8,021 nucleotides of DNA from Methanosarcinales archaeon (GTDB lineage Archaea > Halobacteriota > Methanosarcinia > Methanosarcinales > Methanocomedenaceae): positions 1 to 8,021 of the forward strand of contig JAGLRT010000018.1 in assembly GCA_023136155.1 (NCBI GenBank). Direction: 5' to 3'. A program made the position numbers and the translations under genes. Numbering within the stretch: the first letter of the stretch is position 1; each line of letters begins with the position of its first letter. Below the pieces are notes generated by a model. That model was not told where the DNA came from. It did no database searches and saw nothing but the letters and a program-made list of their open reading frames with translations. Shown piece after piece: positions 6,106-8,021 of this stretch.

Positions 6106-6687
6106 TTAGATTGCGATTTCAGCTACTCACGTTCCTGATATGAGCATTCCACCAAAAGTAGAGCCCATCCTGAACAGACCATGAAGGGGGGCTACAGCCA
6201 TTCCCGTTGCATGTAATCCAGAATATACTTCTCCATTATGTTCAACCAGTGCATCTTCACTGTGACTAAACCACATACCTCCAAAACCATTCACATCCAC
6301 GACTCCTCTCTCCACCAGACAGTTCACAATAATTGCATCATGCCCTGTATTATTTAAGATCAATTTAGATTCCACTGCCATCGGGTACACTCAAGCAATA
6401 ACCCTATGAAGGGCACCCATCGGCATCCAGTTTATGACAACTCCTACATGATAATTGTTCGCTTCAAATTTCATTACAATCTTTCCGGCAGATGCCACTT
6501 CTTTTGCAGCCACAAGACCGCTGGGCCACCCGCCCACAATCACAACATCTGACTCGATTATTGTATTGAGATACCTTGTAAATCCATTTACTACAGCTCT
6601 TGTTACATGTTTGTCATCCACATGCTTAAATTTCGTAATAAAATTACCCATGTTGCACAATCGGGATTGGTAAACTATGTTAATCAA
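6106..6687 (-). pseudogene. Decayed Thi4-type thiazole synthase / ribose-1,5-bisphosphate isomerase-like gene
   Basis: Thi4 enzymes are NAD(H)-binding proteins of about 260 residues that make the thiazole moiety of thiamin. One continuous reading frame here keeps family pieces in order: VTRAVVNGFTRYL and ESDVVIVGGWPSGLVAAKEV (N-terminal Rossmann region), then EANNY joined directly to HVGVVINW, then AVESKLILNNTGHDA, GFGGMWF, EDALVEHNGEVYSGL, GMAVAPLHGLFRMG, TFGGMLISG and finally VAEIAI. About 75-80 residues between the dinucleotide motif and GVVINW are gone, including the usual GGG motif. The frame is broken by in-frame TGA at 6391-6393 and 6127-6129, and recognisable sequence continues after both; TAA follows at 6106. 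The expected glycine motif GAGPSG reads GGWPSG. The region around the active-site residue ('LHVDP') reads LHRVIA-stop-VYP. A plausible old start is ATG 6649-6651. Two split small proteins are a much less likely reading. Confidence 0.85.
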
Positions 6688-6725
6688 AACGGTTAACCAA
6701 ATATTTCAAAGAATGTATCCTTTTC

Positions 6726-6736
6726 AAAATCAAAAA
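6726..6736 (-). terminator. Possible T-rich terminator after the DUF366 gene
   Basis: Just beyond the DUF366 stop, the minus strand has two T-runs (TTTTTGATTTTG). Archaeal RNA polymerase often stops at such U-tracts without a hairpin. The runs are short, so this is weak. Confidence 0.25.
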
Positions 6737-6739
6737 GTG

Positions 6740-7315
6740 TCAAAGTGGTCTGGTCTTTACAATGTCTGATTCTATATCATCCATCTCAATAACAAAAGCA
6801 CGGGCTATCTCCCCTGCCAGTCCCATAACGTCCTTGATGCCCAGTGAATCCAGGCATGCTACCCTGACATCTGGTGGTGTCCCCTCACATGAGATATTGA
6901 TGCCAAAGTGTATTTTTTCTGAAGAGATACCTGCCGTAGCAATGCTCACTGTCAGTTTACCCGCCCCCACAAACAGGTCATCACCATTACGTTTTGATTC
7001 TATGCCATAATGTGCCATAACATCCCTTGCACACACAACAAGCATGCGTTGCATAAAATATGCAAGCCTCATACTGGCGGGTGAATCAAAACGCTCTACG
7101 ATAAAATGCAACAGGTCCCCACCCTTTATGGCCTTAAAGTTTAACAGGTCTTCCAGATCCTTCACATTAGCATCCGGAATGTCCATGGCTCCCCTAAATA
7201 CCACTATACTGTTGCCAGGAATGCCTATTGAATATGCCCATAACGGGTCTATCTGTGACCCATCATATTCCAGCATTTCCGATAATACCTTAACTGAAAA
7301 TGAATTAATTTCCAT
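6740..7315 (-). CDS. DUF366 family archaeal protein, function unknown
   Basis: A conserved archaeal protein of 191 residues, which I recognise as DUF366 from its pattern: EYDGSQIDPLWAY (16-28), GNSIVVFRGAMDI (34-46), DLEDLLN (53-59), LLHFIVERFD (68-77), YFMQRMLVVCARDVM (86-100) and RNGDDLFVGAGKLTVSIAT (109-127) followed by HFGINI (136-141). No signal peptide or membrane helix is seen; it should be cytoplasmic. The motif with Gly-Lys near 119-120 faintly resembles the lysine-bearing segment of lipoate/biotin ligase folds; this is an impression, not a proven relation. It begins 9 nt after alba and probably shares its transcript, although no clear ribosome site precedes ATG 7315. The biochemical role is not known to me. 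Confidence 0.8.
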   Translation of the reverse strand: MEINSFSVKVLSEMLEYDGSQIDPLWAYSIGIPGNSIVVFRGAMDIPDANVKDLEDLLNFKAIKGGDLLHFIVERFDSPASMRLAYFMQRMLVVCARDVMAHYGIESKRNGDDLFVGAGKLTVSIATAGISSEKIHFGINISCEGTPPDVRVACLDSLGIKDVMGLAGEIARAFVIEMDDIESDIVKTRPL

Positions 7316-7324
7316 GAAAACTGT

Positions 7325-7603
7325 TTATTCAGGTTTTTTACCTAATATTATTTCAATGGCTGACACATTAGATTCACCGCGTTCGGATGTCACTTTTTCG
7401 GTAGAGATGATAATATTTTTTACTTCCATGTCAGTCAAAAATCTGATCCTTGCGACTTCAGCAACATCGACCGCCCTGGATATTGCTCTCCCCCTTGCCT
7501 TAATGGTCACAATGTCGGCGCCGCCGTTGTATTGGGTTACCACTGCGAGTACATAGTTCATCACCGGTTTGTTTCCGACAAATACTACATCGTTATTTTC
7601 CAT
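7325..7603 (-). CDS. albA: Alba DNA/RNA-binding chromatin protein
   Basis: Small basic archaeal chromatin protein that coats DNA and RNA as dimers. The 92 residues match the family from end to end: VVFVGNKPVMNYVLAVVTQ (6-24), IKARGRAISRAVDVAEVARI (34-53) and the C-terminal hairpin ending SAIEIILGKK. In Sulfolobus Alba the equivalent of VGNKP is IGKKP with the acetylated Lys16; here that position is Asn11, while the neighbouring Lys12, which contacts DNA, is kept. I believe Asn is common there in euryarchaeal Alba. The gene has a good GAGGTGA ribosome site and is followed closely by the DUF366 gene. Start ATG 7603, stop TAA. Confidence 0.95.
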   Translation of the reverse strand: MENNDVVFVGNKPVMNYVLAVVTQYNGGADIVTIKARGRAISRAVDVAEVARIRFLTDMEVKNIIISTEKVTSERGESNVSAIEIILGKKPE

Positions 7604-7607
7604 TTCG

Positions 7608-7614
7608 TCACCTC
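7608..7614 (-). promoter_or_regulatory. Ribosome binding site of alba
   Basis: Minus-strand GAGGTGA, 4 nt before the alba ATG, a strong archaeal Shine-Dalgarno match that supports the chosen start. Confidence 0.65.
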
Positions 7615-7653
7615 ACTGAAATCAAAGTGGACTTTATAGGTTTAAACTATGTT

Positions 7654-7662
7654 ACATATAAC
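7654..7662 (-). promoter_or_regulatory. Candidate TATA box for alba
   Basis: In the gap between the acyl-CoA synthetase stop and alba the minus strand reads AGTTATATGTAA. A start site about 25 nt downstream, near 7630, would leave a ~27-nt leader carrying the ribosome site. A second TATA-like CTATAAA at 7633-7639 is too close to the ATG to leave that site in the transcript. Confidence 0.35.
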
Positions 7663-7700
7663 TTTCTCTTAACGTTTTTGAATAAACTGCAACGCAGAAC

Positions 7701-8021
7701 TCAATCTGCCAGAATCCTTGCATCCACCGCAAATGCTCCGCTGGGATATACCACCAGCGGATTAATATCAAGTTCAACTATATCAGGATATTTCTCAAGC
7801 ATCCGGGACAGTCCTGTAATCACATCTATGATTGACTCCATGTCTATTTTTGTTCTCCCCCTAGCCCCTCTCAGTATGGGACTCCCCTTTATCTCATATA
7901 TCATCTGCCGTGCCATCTCCCTGTCCACAGGTGTCACCCGGAAAGATACATCCCTGCATATCTCCACAAATATGCCTCCCAGACCGAACATTATCACATG
8001 ACCGAACTGAGGGTCCAGTTT
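7701..8021 (-). CDS. ADP-forming acetyl/acyl-CoA synthetase, C-terminal end (partial)
   Basis: The visible 106 residues are the end of an ATP-grasp domain of ADP-forming acetate-CoA ligase, which converts acetyl-CoA, ADP and phosphate to acetate, CoA and ATP. Recognisable pieces are DPQFGHVIMFGLGGIFVEI (3-21), DVSFRVTPVD (24-33), a KGSPILRGARG segment (45-55), and the closing VELDINPLVVYPSGAFAVDA (82-101) then RI, which carries the acidic and Asn residues of the ATP-grasp metal site (Glu83, Asn87, Asp100). The frame is open to the right edge, so the start lies outside. Whether it is the separate beta subunit or the end of a fused alpha-beta protein, and its true acyl substrate, cannot be decided here. 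Stop TGA at 7701-7703, 97 nt before alba. Confidence 0.9.
   Translation of the reverse strand, partial: KLDPQFGHVIMFGLGGIFVEICRDVSFRVTPVDREMARQMIYEIKGSPILRGARGRTKIDMESIIDVITGLSRMLEKYPDIVELDINPLVVYPSGAFAVDARILAD

Noticed and set aside
6106..6687. The two TGA codons in the thi4-like frame as recoded (selenocysteine or other) codons
   Set aside because: The same frame also has a large deletion and a damaged glycine motif, no SECIS-like hairpin is apparent, and TGA serves as a normal stop in fpoI, the DUF366 gene and the acyl-CoA synthetase gene.
5938..7630. Recurring CAAAGTGG-like words near 5941 (inverted), 6741 and 7623
   Set aside because: Three short matches at unrelated positions, one of them inside coding sequence, are expected by chance and have no common spacing to genes.
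1..8021. Mobile element, CRISPR array or phage-related genes
   Set aside because: No transposase or integrase-like protein, terminal repeats or regularly spaced repeats were seen on either strand.

Overview
The window is archaeal and most likely comes from a methanogen-related member of the Methanosarcinales or an ANME-2/Methanoperedens-like relative. The main evidence is a minus-strand operon for the membrane F420H2 dehydrogenase (Fpo), read from about 5817 down past the left edge. The order is fpoA-B-C-D-H-I-J(N)-J(C)-K-L, the gene order I recall for Methanosarcina-type fpo operons, including an fpoJ split in two. The DNA-binding protein Alba, a DUF366 protein and an ADP-forming acetyl-CoA synthetase also fit archaea. 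The lineage cannot be fixed from this window alone.

Layout from right to left, all genes on the minus strand: 7701-8021 is the C-terminal end of an ADP-forming acyl/acetyl-CoA synthetase, cut by the window. 7325-7603 is alba and 6740-7315 is a DUF366 gene. 6106-6687 is a decayed Thi4-type thiazole synthase gene with a large internal deletion and two in-frame TGA codons. 5818-6105 is an AT-rich non-coding stretch holding candidate fpo promoter elements and an inverted repeat. 1-5817 is the tightly packed fpo operon, whose genes are 3-13 nt apart or overlap; fpoL is truncated by the left edge.

FpoB, C, D and I form the peripheral electron-carrying arm (cluster N2 in B, two 4Fe-4S clusters in I). 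FpoA, H, J, K and L form the membrane arm that moves protons. No NADH-input subunits (NuoE/F/G-like) lie between fpoD and fpoH, so electrons presumably enter through a separate FpoF that oxidises F420H2; fpoM, N and O would be expected beyond the left edge. The electron acceptor would be methanophenazine or menaquinone. The nearby ADP-forming acetyl-CoA synthetase would separately make ATP from acetyl-CoA, but no direct link with Fpo is visible.

The most notable points are the thi4-like pseudogene abutting the fpo promoter region, FpoD residues that recall a NiFe-hydrogenase ancestor (one cysteine kept at each former ligand motif) with an altered quinone-pocket histidine, frequent TAG stop codons in the operon, and the inverted repeat just upstream of the proposed fpo TATA box. 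I found no mobile element, CRISPR array, tRNA or rRNA, and no clearly new multi-gene system.
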